The position numbers and the translations under genes were made by a program. A stretch of DNA of 64,000 bases from Sporosarcina sp. (GTDB lineage Bacteria; Bacillota; Bacilli; Bacillales_A; Planococcaceae): assembly GCA_029263895.1 (NCBI GenBank), contig JARIDO010000035.1, forward strand, positions 244,978 through 308,977. The letters run 5' to 3'. The first letter of the stretch is position 1, and each line of letters begins with the position of its first letter. The notes under the pieces were generated by a model. That model saw only the letters and a program-made list of their open reading frames with translations, was not told where the DNA came from and made no database searches. Positions 8,339 to 17,648 of the stretch are shown one piece after another.

Positions 8339-8380
8339 TCTACATTTTTAACGTAAGAGAATTCGCTCTTTTGATGTAGA
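8339..8380 (-). terminator. Hairpin just past dtd, weak terminator candidate
   Basis: TCTACAT/ATGTAGA outer and AAGAG/CTCTT inner pairing directly after the dtd stop codon. There is no good U-run on the minus strand, so termination is uncertain. Confidence 0.4.
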
Positions 8381-8381
8381 A

Positions 8382-8825
8382 TTACTCATTTGTATCAAGA
8401 ACAATTGTAACAGGTCCATTATTCGTTAAAGAAACTTCCATCGTCGCACCAAATATACCTGTTTCAACATGGATTCCTTGCTGTTCAAGCAACAAGTTAA
8501 ACGTCTCCCAAATTGGTTCTGCATACTCGGGTTTTGCAGCTTCAATAAAACTCGGCCTTCTACCTTTTCTTGAATTAGCATACAAAGTAAATTGTGATAT
8601 CGATAAGATTTCTCCACCTACCTCAATGATCGAATGATTCATCTTGCCATCATCATCTTCCCATAGACGTAATTCCGCAATTTTCTTTGCTAAATATTTC
8701 GCATCTTCTTCTGTATCAGTATGCGTAACGCCAACGAGTAGCATATAACCTTTTTGAATTGAGCCAATCACTTTCTCTTCGACAACTACTGTTGCCGGGC
8801 CTGTCCTTTGAAGAACAACTTTCAT
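8382..8825 (-). CDS. dtd: D-aminoacyl-tRNA deacylase
   Basis: Removes D-amino acids (and glycine from mischarged tRNA-Ala) from tRNA. The 147-residue protein is the usual length and carries both active-site motifs: SQFTLYA near residue 80 and the cross-subunit Gly-cisPro motif NNGPVT near the C-terminus. Its stop lies 16 bp before the downstream hairpin and its start is 15 bp after rel, so rel and dtd form an operon, as in B. subtilis (relA-yrvI). Confidence 0.96.
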   Translation of the reverse strand: MKVVLQRTGPATVVVEEKVIGSIQKGYMLLVGVTHTDTEEDAKYLAKKIAELRLWEDDDGKMNHSIIEVGGEILSISQFTLYANSRKGRRPSFIEAAKPEYAEPIWETFNLLLEQQGIHVETGIFGATMEVSLTNNGPVTIVLDTNE

Positions 8826-8840
8826 AAAGTCAACTCCCAG

Positions 8841-11039
8841 TTAGTGAATGATACGTTGAACAGAATAGATATCCTTAATTTGTTTAATTCTCTCTACAAT
8901 TCTAGTGAGATGTGCAATGTCTGTAATTTTTATAGTCATATGAATACGTGCAATTTTATCACGATCTGCTTTTCCGCTAACCGCTACTATTGGTGTTTTC
9001 GTGTCAGCAACGACCATCATGACTTCATTCAACAGACCTTCTCGATCAAAGGCTGAGATTTCAATGTCGACTTGAAATTCTTTTTTAAAGTCAGATGAAC
9101 CTAATGCCCAATTTACATCAATAATCCGATCACTTTCTTCATCGTTCGTTATGATATTCGGACAATCCGTACGATGGACAGAAACGCCACGCCCTTTCGT
9201 TATGAAACCAACAATTTCATCTCCAGGCACAGGATTACAACATTTGGATAGTCGAATGAGTAAGTTATCAATTCCTTTAACGATAACACCTGACTCAGTC
9301 ATTCTTTCAGGTGTAGGTATTTTCATGTCTGAAACGATTTTATCAATCGTTTGTTGTTGTTCGCGTTCTTTACGCACTTTTTCCGCTAACCGATTGACAA
9401 CTTGTTGCGCAGTTACACCATTAAAACCTACTGCAGCATACATATCTTCATCTGAAGTAAAGCTAAACTTATCAATTGTACGATTGATATTTTCTTTCGT
9501 TAGCACTTCTTTTAATTCATAATCTTTGGCCTTAATTTCCTTCTCAATCATTTCTTGACCTTTAATAATATTCTCATCTCTTAACTGCTTCTTAAAAAAT
9601 TGACGTATTTTATTTTTCGCTTGAGATGTATTTGCAATTTTAAGCCAGTCACGACTTGGCCCAAATGATTGTTTAGATGTTAGGATTTCAATGATATCTC
9701 CCGTTGATAGTACACAATCAAGAGGAACCATCTTGCCATTAACTTTTGCTCCAATTGTTCGATTACCTACTTCAGAGTGTACTCGATATGCAAAGTCAAT
9801 GGGGACGGAACCAGCAGGTAATTCCATTACATCCCCTTCTGGTGTAAAAACGTAAACCATATCCGAAAACAAATCAAATTTAAGTGATTCCATAAATTCT
9901 TCTGCGTCAGAGGACTCATTTTGAATATCTAATATTTCACGAAACCATGTTAATTTTGAATCGATATCACTTGGGTTATCAGATAAAGTTTTGCCCTCTT
10001 TATAGGCCCAGTGTGCCGCAACCCCAAACTCTGCAATTTTATGCATTTCTTGTGTGCGAATTTGTACCTCAAGTGGATCACCAGCAGGTCCAACTACTGT
10101 TGTATGAAGAGATTGATAAAGATTTTGTTTTGGCATCGCAATATAATCTTTAAATCTACCCGGCATTGGTTTCCATAGAGTATGAATAATTCCTAACACT
10201 GCATAACAATCTTTAATACTAGATACGATAATTCGGGCCGCAAGCAAGTCGTAAATTTCATTGAATTCTTTTTTCTGAATGACCATTTTGCGATAAATGG
10301 AATACAAATGTTTCGGACGTCCAGACAGCTCTGCCGCTATGCCTACATCCGATATTTCGTTCTTAATTTGTTCCATGACATTTTCTAAATAATTCTCACG
10401 TTCTACTCGTTTTCTTTTCATTAGATTGACAATTCTATAATATTGCTGAGGATTCAAATATCGAAGAGCTGTATCTTCTAGTTCCCATTTAATCGCAGAT
10501 ATTCCAAGTCGATGTGCAAGGGGTGCAAAGATTTCAAGAGTTTCTGCAGCAACTCTTCGTTGTTTTTCTTCGGAGACATGTTTAAGTGTACGCATATTAT
10601 GAAGTCTATCCGCTAATTTAATAAGGATGACACGAATATCCTGGGCCATAGCAATAAACATCTTACGATGATTTTCTGCTTGCTTTTCTTCTTTTGATTT
10701 ATATTTTAATTTTTCGAGCTTCGTTACACCATCAACAAGCATTGCAACTTCTTCACCGAAATCTTGAATGATATCTTCTCTGCTTATATTTGTATCTTCT
10801 ACGACATCATGGAGAAAACCAGCTGCAACTGTTGACGGGTCCATTTCCAGTTCTGCAAGGATACCGGCAACTTGGACTGGATGAAGAATATACGCTTCAC
10901 CAGAACTTCTAAATTGACCTACATGCGCTGTCTTAGCAGCTTCATAGGCTTTTTTGACGAAAGCTACGTGTTCTTCATTCATATAGGAAGCGACAATTGT
11001 GAAGATTTCTTCAGCTGTCATGTCACGATTTTTCGCCAT
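8841..11039 (-). CDS. relA: Bifunctional (p)ppGpp synthetase/hydrolase Rel (RSH family)
   Basis: Makes and degrades the stringent-response alarmones. From the chosen start there are 732 residues: HD hydrolase domain (H53, H77-D78 and E81-D82 in FLHDVVEDT), synthetase domain (about 220-350, with GRFKDYIAMPKQNLYQSLHT), TGS domain (about 390-455), a zinc-finger/RIS region (LSKCCNPVPGDEI) and a C-terminal ACT domain (FDREGLLNEVMMVVAD). Both catalytic halves look intact, so it is the long bifunctional Rel. The ATG chosen has GAGAGGGG 8 bp upstream; a GTG nine codons earlier has no ribosome-binding site. The promoter is probably the weak TACAAT region just upstream, after the apt terminator. Confidence 0.97.
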   Translation of the reverse strand: MAKNRDMTAEEIFTIVASYMNEEHVAFVKKAYEAAKTAHVGQFRSSGEAYILHPVQVAGILAELEMDPSTVAAGFLHDVVEDTNISREDIIQDFGEEVAMLVDGVTKLEKLKYKSKEEKQAENHRKMFIAMAQDIRVILIKLADRLHNMRTLKHVSEEKQRRVAAETLEIFAPLAHRLGISAIKWELEDTALRYLNPQQYYRIVNLMKRKRVERENYLENVMEQIKNEISDVGIAAELSGRPKHLYSIYRKMVIQKKEFNEIYDLLAARIIVSSIKDCYAVLGIIHTLWKPMPGRFKDYIAMPKQNLYQSLHTTVVGPAGDPLEVQIRTQEMHKIAEFGVAAHWAYKEGKTLSDNPSDIDSKLTWFREILDIQNESSDAEEFMESLKFDLFSDMVYVFTPEGDVMELPAGSVPIDFAYRVHSEVGNRTIGAKVNGKMVPLDCVLSTGDIIEILTSKQSFGPSRDWLKIANTSQAKNKIRQFFKKQLRDENIIKGQEMIEKEIKAKDYELKEVLTKENINRTIDKFSFTSDEDMYAAVGFNGVTAQQVVNRLAEKVRKEREQQQTIDKIVSDMKIPTPERMTESGVIVKGIDNLLIRLSKCCNPVPGDEIVGFITKGRGVSVHRTDCPNIITNDEESDRIIDVNWALGSSDFKKEFQVDIEISAFDREGLLNEVMMVVADTKTPIVAVSGKADRDKIARIHMTIKITDIAHLTRIVERIKQIKDIYSVQRIIH

Positions 11040-11130
11040 GTTTGTACCCCTCTCGACCTTTTTCACATAAAAATGTATATTGTTCTATTGTATGTATAAA
11101 TGCTATTGAAAGTAAAGAGATGTGAATAAA

Positions 11131-11161
11131 AAAATCCTCCGTTTATGTTACGGAGGATTTT
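11131..11161. terminator. Terminator between apt and rel
   Basis: Perfect 11-bp stem AAAATCCTCCG / CGGAGGATTTT with poly-T on both strands. It separates apt from rel transcription. Confidence 0.88.
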
Positions 11162-11166
11162 TCTAT

Positions 11167-11679
11167 TCAATAAGTGATAAGTGAACGCATATCATAACCT
11201 TTTAATTTTTCACGACCATTTAAGTATGATAATTCAATAATGAAAGCGCAACCAGCTACTACACCACCTAGTTTTTCGACAAGTTCGATTGTTGCTCCAA
11301 CAGTTCCACCAGTCGCCAGTAAATCATCAACAATAAGAACGCGTTGACCGGGTTTAATGGCATCTTTGTGAATTGTAAGCTTGTCTTTACCATATTCAAG
11401 ATCGTATTCAACGTCAATCGTTTCACGTGGTAATTTTCCAGGTTTGCGAACGGGTGCAAATCCCGCCTCTAATGCATAGGCAACCGGACAACCAATAATG
11501 AATCCACGCGCTTCAGGACCAACGATAATATCTGTTTTCACTTCTTTGGCAAATTTAACGATTTCATCCGTTGCAAATTTATAAGCTTCACCATTATCCA
11601 TAATCGTAGAAATGTCTTTAAAACTAATTCCTTCCTTTGGATAATTCGGTACGATTGTAACATAGTCTTTCAAGTTCAT
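11167..11679 (-). CDS. apt: Adenine phosphoribosyltransferase
   Basis: Purine salvage enzyme converting adenine and PRPP to AMP. The 170-residue protein has the type I phosphoribosyltransferase PRPP-binding signature [14 protein letters not shown] (about 115-128) and the early GPEARGF motif near residue 55. Its ATG overlaps the recJ stop by one base (TAATG) with GGGGAGG upstream, so it is translated from the recJ transcript. Confidence 0.97.
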   Translation of the reverse strand: MNLKDYVTIVPNYPKEGISFKDISTIMDNGEAYKFATDEIVKFAKEVKTDIIVGPEARGFIIGCPVAYALEAGFAPVRKPGKLPRETIDVEYDLEYGKDKLTIHKDAIKPGQRVLIVDDLLATGGTVGATIELVEKLGGVVAGCAFIIELSYLNGREKLKGYDMRSLITY

Positions 11680-14018
11680 TATTGTTCCTCCCCAGTAATC
11701 GACACGTTCCTAATTGTTTCGAACCAACTTTTCAATTCAGAATAGGATGCATATAGCAATAACTTTTCTAACTCAATCCGTCGTTCCCTTTCTTTGTAAG
11801 AAGGTGCTTCTGATAGATCTCGCTTCTCTCCTGTTTCCAAAACAGAAATGAAACCATCTTCTATAGTAACAAATCCTAGCTCGGAAAACACCTGTGACAT
11901 GAAATAAACTGTGTCTTTTTTCCAACCTTTATGTTGCGTTAGCTGTTCACTATTTTTATGAAGGTCAAATTTATTTCTTTTTTTCAAGAAAGTAAAATAC
12001 CATCCAAATTGTTCTCGATTAGGAATCCCATCAAAATAAACAGATTCGCTCGTATGAAAATGCGCATATATACGATCAGGTTGAGTATTGTTCACAAGTG
12101 TCATTAAATGATTACTGTCATAAGGAATATCTACTAAAACGATTGATGAAGATTTCTGTAGTTTATTTTCATCAAATAGAAAAATTTCTCTGCCATTTAA
12201 CATTGTGCCAAAGTAATCAATTGTTAACTGTTGAAATGCAACAAGTACAGTATCCTCTTCTGGAACAGTTCCTATCCATCTGGAAGGCTCATTTATTCCT
12301 CGCAAATCAAAGAGTTGCCATTCGTCAGATTTAAGATCTGAGATTAGCATTTGGGCTTTCTTATTGCCGTTCCATTCATTTACTTGCAAGTCCCCAACGA
12401 CACATACTTTTAATGTCGGAGACATCTCATCAATAATATGACCTAAGTTAAATCCGATCGCGTCTAAAGAAACTTCATTATCTTGAAGTTCCAATTTCAT
12501 ATGGTTTTTTGCCGCTCCAATCTTTCGAGTTGTCACAACAGATAGATTTTCTACTAAATAGAGTGGTTTCTGAAAGTCCATTCCAAAAGGACGTAACAAT
12601 TCTAATGATTCAAGTACTGAAACATCTATCTCTTCTAATGTTAGCGGCACATCTATATTCAATTTAGGAACGATCATTTCTGTAGTCAAAACTTGCTTTG
12701 CTTGTTCGTTTAAATTACTGCGTAACTCATCTACATCAGAAACGGCTAATGACATTCCCGCCGCCATTTGATGTCCTCCAAAGTGAGGCAAGAGATGCTT
12801 ATTCTTCGAAAGTTCCGCATACAAATCAAAACCTTCAATACTTCTCGCAGAACCTTTAGCTAATCCCGTTTCTTTGTCAATTGACAGAACGATAGAAGGA
12901 CGATTATATTTTTCAGTTATACGAGAAGACACAATTCCAACAACGCCCGCATTCCATCCTTCACCTGCAACTACATAAATATAGGGTGTTGCATCTCCAT
13001 ATTGTTTTGAAATGATTTCTTTCGCTTCATCATTAATGGTAGAAACAATTGCTTGCCGCTCTTTGTTTAAGGAGTCTAATTCACTAGCTAGCATTTTAGC
13101 TAGTTCAGCATCTTGTGTCATTAAAAGTTCCACAGCCGGCGCTGCGCTACCTAATCGTCCGGCAGCGTTCAGACGTGGTGCAATCATAAATCCAATTGAC
13201 TCTTCAGTCAGTTGAGATTGTTCAGTACTTGCAATACGTGAGAGTGCTTTTATAGCTGGGCGATTTGATGATCTTAGTATCTTGATTCCCTCTTTTACAA
13301 AATAACGATTCTCCCCATGTAATGGCACTAAATCAGCAACTGTTCCGATTGCAACTAATTCTAATAATTCCATGGGAACCCTATCTAATAGTGCACTTGC
13401 CAGTTTAAAAGCTACGCCTACACCCGCAAGTTCCCCAAATGGATAAGAACCTAAAGGATGTCTTGGATGAATAATCGCATTTGCTGCTGGTAAAACTTCA
13501 CCAATTTCATGATGATCAGTAATGACGACGTCCATACCAAGACTTTTTGCAAATTCAACTTCATCAACGCCGGAAATACCATTGTCTACTGTAATAATTA
13601 ATTGTGTCCCTTTTTCATGTAGTTCTTCGAACAATTTTTTATTGGGACCATAGCCGTGTTCAAATCGATCAGGAATTTGGAAGAAACAATTAGCACCCAA
13701 CGACTCAAGTGCACTCATCAATACAGAAACACTTGTCACACCGTCTGCATCGTAATCACCATATACAGCGATTAACGTCTGGCTACGGATGGCTTCTTGT
13801 ATGAGATTAACTGCTTTTTCCATATCATAAAGCAGCATTGGATCATGCATCGCTTTTTCATCCATATATAAGAAATTCTTTACTTCTTCTACATCAATAA
13901 CACCTCTGGAAACGAGGATTTTTGCCTGAATTGATGACAAATCCAATTCTTTCATTAAGCGTTCTACTTGTGACTGATTGGGTCTATCAACAGACCATTT
14001 TTTCATTGACTTTATCAA
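11679..14018 (-). CDS. recJ: Single-stranded-DNA-specific 5'-3' exonuclease RecJ
   Basis: DHH-family nuclease used in recombinational repair, mismatch repair and base-excision repair. The 779-residue protein shows motif [10 protein letters not shown] (about 84-92), the DHH signature ITDHHE (about 159-164), and the DHHA1 motif [11 protein letters not shown] near residue 410. The long C-terminal extension is typical of Firmicute RecJ. The likely start is TTG preceded by AAGGATG; an ATG four codons later is the alternative. It is co-transcribed with apt. Confidence 0.95.
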   Translation of the reverse strand: MIKSMKKWSVDRPNQSQVERLMKELDLSSIQAKILVSRGVIDVEEVKNFLYMDEKAMHDPMLLYDMEKAVNLIQEAIRSQTLIAVYGDYDADGVTSVSVLMSALESLGANCFFQIPDRFEHGYGPNKKLFEELHEKGTQLIITVDNGISGVDEVEFAKSLGMDVVITDHHEIGEVLPAANAIIHPRHPLGSYPFGELAGVGVAFKLASALLDRVPMELLELVAIGTVADLVPLHGENRYFVKEGIKILRSSNRPAIKALSRIASTEQSQLTEESIGFMIAPRLNAAGRLGSAAPAVELLMTQDAELAKMLASELDSLNKERQAIVSTINDEAKEIISKQYGDATPYIYVVAGEGWNAGVVGIVSSRITEKYNRPSIVLSIDKETGLAKGSARSIEGFDLYAELSKNKHLLPHFGGHQMAAGMSLAVSDVDELRSNLNEQAKQVLTTEMIVPKLNIDVPLTLEEIDVSVLESLELLRPFGMDFQKPLYLVENLSVVTTRKIGAAKNHMKLELQDNEVSLDAIGFNLGHIIDEMSPTLKVCVVGDLQVNEWNGNKKAQMLISDLKSDEWQLFDLRGINEPSRWIGTVPEEDTVLVAFQQLTIDYFGTMLNGREIFLFDENKLQKSSSIVLVDIPYDSNHLMTLVNNTQPDRIYAHFHTSESVYFDGIPNREQFGWYFTFLKKRNKFDLHKNSEQLTQHKGWKKDTVYFMSQVFSELGFVTIEDGFISVLETGEKRDLSEAPSYKERERRIELEKLLLYASYSELKSWFETIRNVSITGEEQ

Positions 14019-14102
14019 TGGTGTTCACATCCTTATGTCCATTATAGACGAGAATAAGACAGACGGAAAGTAAACTAGCAATCTGTTCCGAAGAAAAGAA
14101 AC

Positions 14103-14128
14103 GCTGTAACAGGATCTCCTGTTACAGC
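14103..14128 (-). terminator. Terminator of the lapA-domain gene
   Basis: Perfect 11-bp stem GCTGTAACAGG / CCTGTTACAGC with a 4-nt loop, followed on the minus strand by GTTTCTTTTC. Confidence 0.85.
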
Positions 14129-14136
14129 TGTTTTCT

Positions 14137-14490
14137 TCACTCAATATTTGTTGATTCAAACAGTGATTGATCTGGTTGTTCTACAATTGGACCGTTTATT
14201 TTTTGTAACCCTGCAATCTCGTTTTGCTGATTAGCAATTGTTTGCTCTTTAATGGTTAGATTCTTCTGGATGTCCTTTATTTGCTTATTCATTTGAATCG
14301 TACGAAATGTTAAAAATAAACTTCCAATAATAACACCCAATAAAGTTGAAAATAAAATAATTAAAACGAGTGGCAATTGTGTTTCACCAAAAACATAGTT
14401 CACTTTTACTGCATCAACATTTAAAACTGCGAAAATAGAAATGATAATTGCGAAAAGAAGTCCCACTACTAACGTCCATTGAAATTTCAT
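14137..14490 (-). CDS. LapA-domain (DUF1049) small membrane protein, YrvD-like
   Basis: A 117-residue integral membrane protein with two N-terminal helices (about 5-25 and 40-63; the first is followed by LNVDAVKVNYVFGETQLPL, characteristic of LapA/YciS-like DUF1049 proteins). A hydrophilic, probably coiled-coil tail runs from about 70 to 100. In proteobacteria the family member LapA works in lipopolysaccharide assembly control; that cannot apply in a Gram-positive, so the function here is unknown. It sits between secDF and recJ, like B. subtilis yrvD, with its own terminators on both sides. AAAGGAGG precedes the ATG. Confidence 0.85.
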   Translation of the reverse strand: MKFQWTLVVGLLFAIIISIFAVLNVDAVKVNYVFGETQLPLVLIILFSTLLGVIIGSLFLTFRTIQMNKQIKDIQKNLTIKEQTIANQQNEIAGLQKINGPIVEQPDQSLFESTNIE

Positions 14491-14512
14491 ATATACGCCT
14501 CCTTTTAGAAAA

Positions 14513-14551
14513 AACAGAACAGAATATACAAGTTGTATACCCTGTTCTGTT
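14513..14551 (-). terminator. Terminator of secDF
   Basis: Perfect outer stem AACAGAACAG / CTGTTCTGTT and inner TATACAA/TTGTATA, followed by TTTTTTCT on the minus strand. Confidence 0.88.
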
Positions 14552-14601
14552 CGATTAATAACGCCGTATTGCTACACAATAATGCATTGTAGAATTATTT
14601 G

Positions 14602-16875
14602 TTATACAACTGGTTCATCGGATCCCCATTGTTTCTTTTCTTTATCAATTTTAATCGAACCTTTGTTCTTAATTTCACGTCGTTTCAAATCAAACCAAAT
14701 TTGAGCTGAAATGAAAATCGAGGAATATGTTCCTGCAATTAACCCGATAAGTAACGCAATTGAGAAGGTACGAATTGATTCTGCACCTAGCACTAATAAT
14801 GCAGTTACAACTAGTATGACTGTCAGTACAGTATTCACTGATCGTCCCAATGTTTGTCTAAGTGATTTGTTAACAATATCGGCTAATTCATTCTCATCAT
14901 CAATTTTACCGCGATGTTTTATATTTTCACGAATACGGTCAAATGTAACAATCGTATCGTTAATTGAATAACCAACGATTGTTAATACTGCCGCAATGAA
15001 TGTAATATCAACTTCCAGTCTTAAAATGCTGAACAAAGCGACCATGAAGAAAGCATCATGAAGCAAACCAATGATTGAAGATAACCCCATACGCCATTCG
15101 AATCGAAAAGCAACATAGATAATAATTCCAAGTCCTGCAATAAGTAGTGCATATATTGCATTCTTCACTAATTCTTTACCTACTGTATTAGAAACCGTTG
15201 AAATATTCGGTTCAGAACCAAAGTCATTAGCAATTTCCGTTTTCAGTTTGTTGACGTCTTCTTGTGAAAACTCCTCACCGAATCGGACAACACCAATATT
15301 TTTTTTGTCTCCAGAAATGACAATGTCTTTCGAAGGATGGCCAATGTCATCAAGATACGTTGAAATTTCATTCTTCGATAGCTTGTCTTGTGAAAGTATT
15401 TCTACACGAGTACCGCCAGAGAAATCAATACCAAGATTTAGTTTAAATACACTCAGCATAACCACACCTGCAATCAACAGCGTTGCAGAAATAATGTAAA
15501 AGAGTTTCCTTCTATGAACAAAATCTAAACGATCAAATTTTGTTGTAAGATCGAGTGCTTCTACTTTTTCTTTAGGTGCATGTACGCGGCTTTTAGAAAT
15601 CCCAAACCAACTTGTTTTCCCATCAAGAACTCCACTATGAACTAATAAACCTAATAGTACACGTGAACCCCAAACAGCTGTTAAGAAACTTGCTAGAATC
15701 GAAATAATGAGCATTGTTGCGAAACCTTTAACAGAACTTGTCCCAAAGATAAATAGAACTCCTGCTGCTAGAAGTGTTGTAATATTGGCATCGAGAATTG
15801 CTGTAAATGACGATTTAGCACCTGCTGTAAAAGCATTTTTAACCGTCTTCCCAACACGTAATTCTTCTCTTACACGTTCATATGTCAAGATATTGGCATC
15901 AACTGCCATCCCTACACCGAGCATTAGCGCAGCAATTCCCGGTAGCGTTAAAACGCCATTAATACCGGTAAAGACATATAAAATTAAATACACGTAAACA
16001 GACAAAGTTACGACTGCTACAAAACCTGGTAAACGATAATACAACAACATAAAAATGAATATTAAAGAAATACCAACAATACCAGCTAATACGGTTTTGT
16101 TTAGTGCTTGTTCACCAAACTGTGCACCGACAGATGTTGAATAGACTTCTTTTAAACTAACAGGTAATGCCCCTGCATTTAAAATTGCTGATAAATTCTT
16201 CGTTTCTTCCACTGTAAAATTCCCTGATATTTCAACATTTGAAGAAACAATAGGCTGTTTCACGCGAGGATCTGAAATGAATTTCGGATTTTCTTTCATC
16301 ATCTCCGCTTTATAGGAGTCGACACCTTCTTCAAAGTCTAACCATATAACAAGTACTCTATCTGGTACCGGTTTACTAGATATCGTCGTTGTCACCTGTC
16401 CAAATTTGTTTGAGTCTTTCATTTCAAGTGTGACGACTGGATTATTATTTTCATCAAAATTAGGTTTTGCTTTTCCAGGCTTTAAATCATCACCATCTAA
16501 CAAAACGACATCATCTGAATCCCTAAATGTAAGGTTCGCTTGAGTAGATAATAATTCACGTGCTGCTTTTTGGTCTGGAACACCTGCAAGTTGAACACGG
16601 ATACGGTTATTCGATTCAATTTGAATATTCGGTTCACTCACACCGATTGCATCAACACGTTTACGCAAAGCTTTTGCCGTATCACTAACCATCGTTCCCG
16701 TTACTTCTTTACCGTCTTTTTTTAAGGGTTCTACTTGATAGAGAACCTCAAATCCACCTTGAAGGTCTAATCCAAGTTTTACATCTTTCACAATTGGTTT
16801 CGTTGTAGTTCCAATTAACGAACCTAATAAAACTAAAAGTAATAAGAACGCAACTATCCGTCCCCGTTTTTTCAT
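14602..16875 (-). CDS. secDF: SecDF protein-export membrane protein (fused SecD-SecF)
   Basis: RND-family accessory of the Sec translocon that uses the proton gradient to help pull proteins outward. The 757-residue protein is a natural SecD-SecF fusion. The SecD half starts with a transmembrane helix followed by KLGLDLQGGFEVLYQV, then a large external P1 domain and five helices with GIAALMLGVGMAVDANILTY. The SecF half begins near residue 455, has NLGIDFSGGT and a second RND segment with TIVGYSINDTIVTFDR. The chosen ATG follows AGAGGGGG; upstream in-frame codons have no supporting signal. It has its own promoter and terminator. Confidence 0.97.
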   Translation of the reverse strand: MKKRGRIVAFLLLLVLLGSLIGTTTKPIVKDVKLGLDLQGGFEVLYQVEPLKKDGKEVTGTMVSDTAKALRKRVDAIGVSEPNIQIESNNRIRVQLAGVPDQKAARELLSTQANLTFRDSDDVVLLDGDDLKPGKAKPNFDENNNPVVTLEMKDSNKFGQVTTTISSKPVPDRVLVIWLDFEEGVDSYKAEMMKENPKFISDPRVKQPIVSSNVEISGNFTVEETKNLSAILNAGALPVSLKEVYSTSVGAQFGEQALNKTVLAGIVGISLIFIFMLLYYRLPGFVAVVTLSVYVYLILYVFTGINGVLTLPGIAALMLGVGMAVDANILTYERVREELRVGKTVKNAFTAGAKSSFTAILDANITTLLAAGVLFIFGTSSVKGFATMLIISILASFLTAVWGSRVLLGLLVHSGVLDGKTSWFGISKSRVHAPKEKVEALDLTTKFDRLDFVHRRKLFYIISATLLIAGVVMLSVFKLNLGIDFSGGTRVEILSQDKLSKNEISTYLDDIGHPSKDIVISGDKKNIGVVRFGEEFSQEDVNKLKTEIANDFGSEPNISTVSNTVGKELVKNAIYALLIAGLGIIIYVAFRFEWRMGLSSIIGLLHDAFFMVALFSILRLEVDITFIAAVLTIVGYSINDTIVTFDRIRENIKHRGKIDDENELADIVNKSLRQTLGRSVNTVLTVILVVTALLVLGAESIRTFSIALLIGLIAGTYSSIFISAQIWFDLKRREIKNKGSIKIDKEKKQWGSDEPVV

Positions 16876-16950
16876 AGTTCTTTTTCCCCCTCTGTATATA
16901 GAGCGGCACGGCATATTGCTATGATCGTACACTCAAAAAACACTATTCTT

Positions 16951-16979
16951 ATTATGAAACAGTCACTAACAACTGTCAA
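16951..16979 (-). promoter_or_regulatory. Sigma-A promoter of secDF
   Basis: TTGACA (16974-16979), a 17-bp spacer and CATAAT (16951-16956) on the minus strand, between comN and secDF. Confidence 0.7.
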
Positions 16980-16998
16980 ATAGACGTCTCTATTCTAC

Positions 16999-17322
16999 TT
17001 AAGACTCATTATCTTTTTTACTCGGTGACAATAAGATTTGTAACTCATCGCTATTTAAGTCCGAGAACCAATCTGAACCTCTTTGTTCCTCAACTTGTGT
17101 ATACGTCATGAACTGAGCAGGAGTAATTTGTAAAATTTCATTTACGATTTCGTGCATTGGCATTGTCTCAATATCTTTTTTACGCCATTTTTTCAGAATG
17201 CAGTATGTCCAAATTTCTTCCTCTGTAATTGTTGTATAACCATACAAGTGGAATTCTGATTTCTTACTTTCGATGGCTGGAAGCATATGGTGAAATATCT
17301 CAGCGTATTGTAATGTCATCAT
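16999..17322 (-). CDS. comN: Post-transcriptional regulator ComN (YrzD family)
   Basis: A 107-residue soluble protein matching the ComN/YrzD family by content (EEEIWTYCILKKWRKK, LNEILQITPAQFMTY-like segment) and by position between secDF and spoVB. In B. subtilis ComN promotes accumulation of the late-competence comE mRNA post-transcriptionally; here that role is inferred. GAAAGGAT lies six bases before tandem ATG codons, which fixes the start five codons after the first possible TTG. Its promoter was not identified with confidence. Confidence 0.85.
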   Translation of the reverse strand: MMTLQYAEIFHHMLPAIESKKSEFHLYGYTTITEEEIWTYCILKKWRKKDIETMPMHEIVNEILQITPAQFMTYTQVEEQRGSDWFSDLNSDELQILLSPSKKDNES

Positions 17323-17539
17323 TTTCAATCCTTTCAAAGAAAGTTGTAAGCAGCTAATTTAAATATATGAGTAGTATACCAAATAACGTTGTAACATGTA
17401 CTAGAAATTCAAAAGCGATGGAGATTTTTAATGTATCTTTTATCGATTCATACAAAATTAACAGTTTAAAATAAATATATATAGCAAATTATATAAAATT
17501 GGACAGAAAGCTAAAATACTAAAATGCTTTTCTGAAATG

Positions 17540-17567
17540 GAATAACTAGTTTCTATCGACATACACT
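17540..17567 (+). promoter_or_regulatory. Candidate sigma-E promoter of spoVB; remainder of the comN-spoVB gap is empty
   Basis: GAATAAC (17540-17546) and CATACACT (17560-17567) are 13 bp apart, close to the sigma-E consensus KMATATT-14-CATACAHT (5/7 and 8/8). It lies 82 bp before the spoVB start. Elsewhere in the 17323-17648 gap I see only AT-rich sequence. Confidence 0.5.
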
Positions 17568-17648
17568 ACATTATAGAAAAAACATTTATCCATTTACAAT
17601 TAACGATTTGTTACTTTTCTAGACTGGAATTTTGAAGGAGCTGTTTGA

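Noticed and set aside
8152..8379. Open frame of 75 codons on the plus strand after the amidase
   Set aside because: It starts inside the amidase terminator stem and runs through two hairpins; no ribosome-binding site or recognisable product.
14602..17322. secDF-comN as one operon by overlap
   Set aside because: A good promoter (16951-16979) and a 120-bp gap separate secDF from comN, so co-transcription cannot be claimed.
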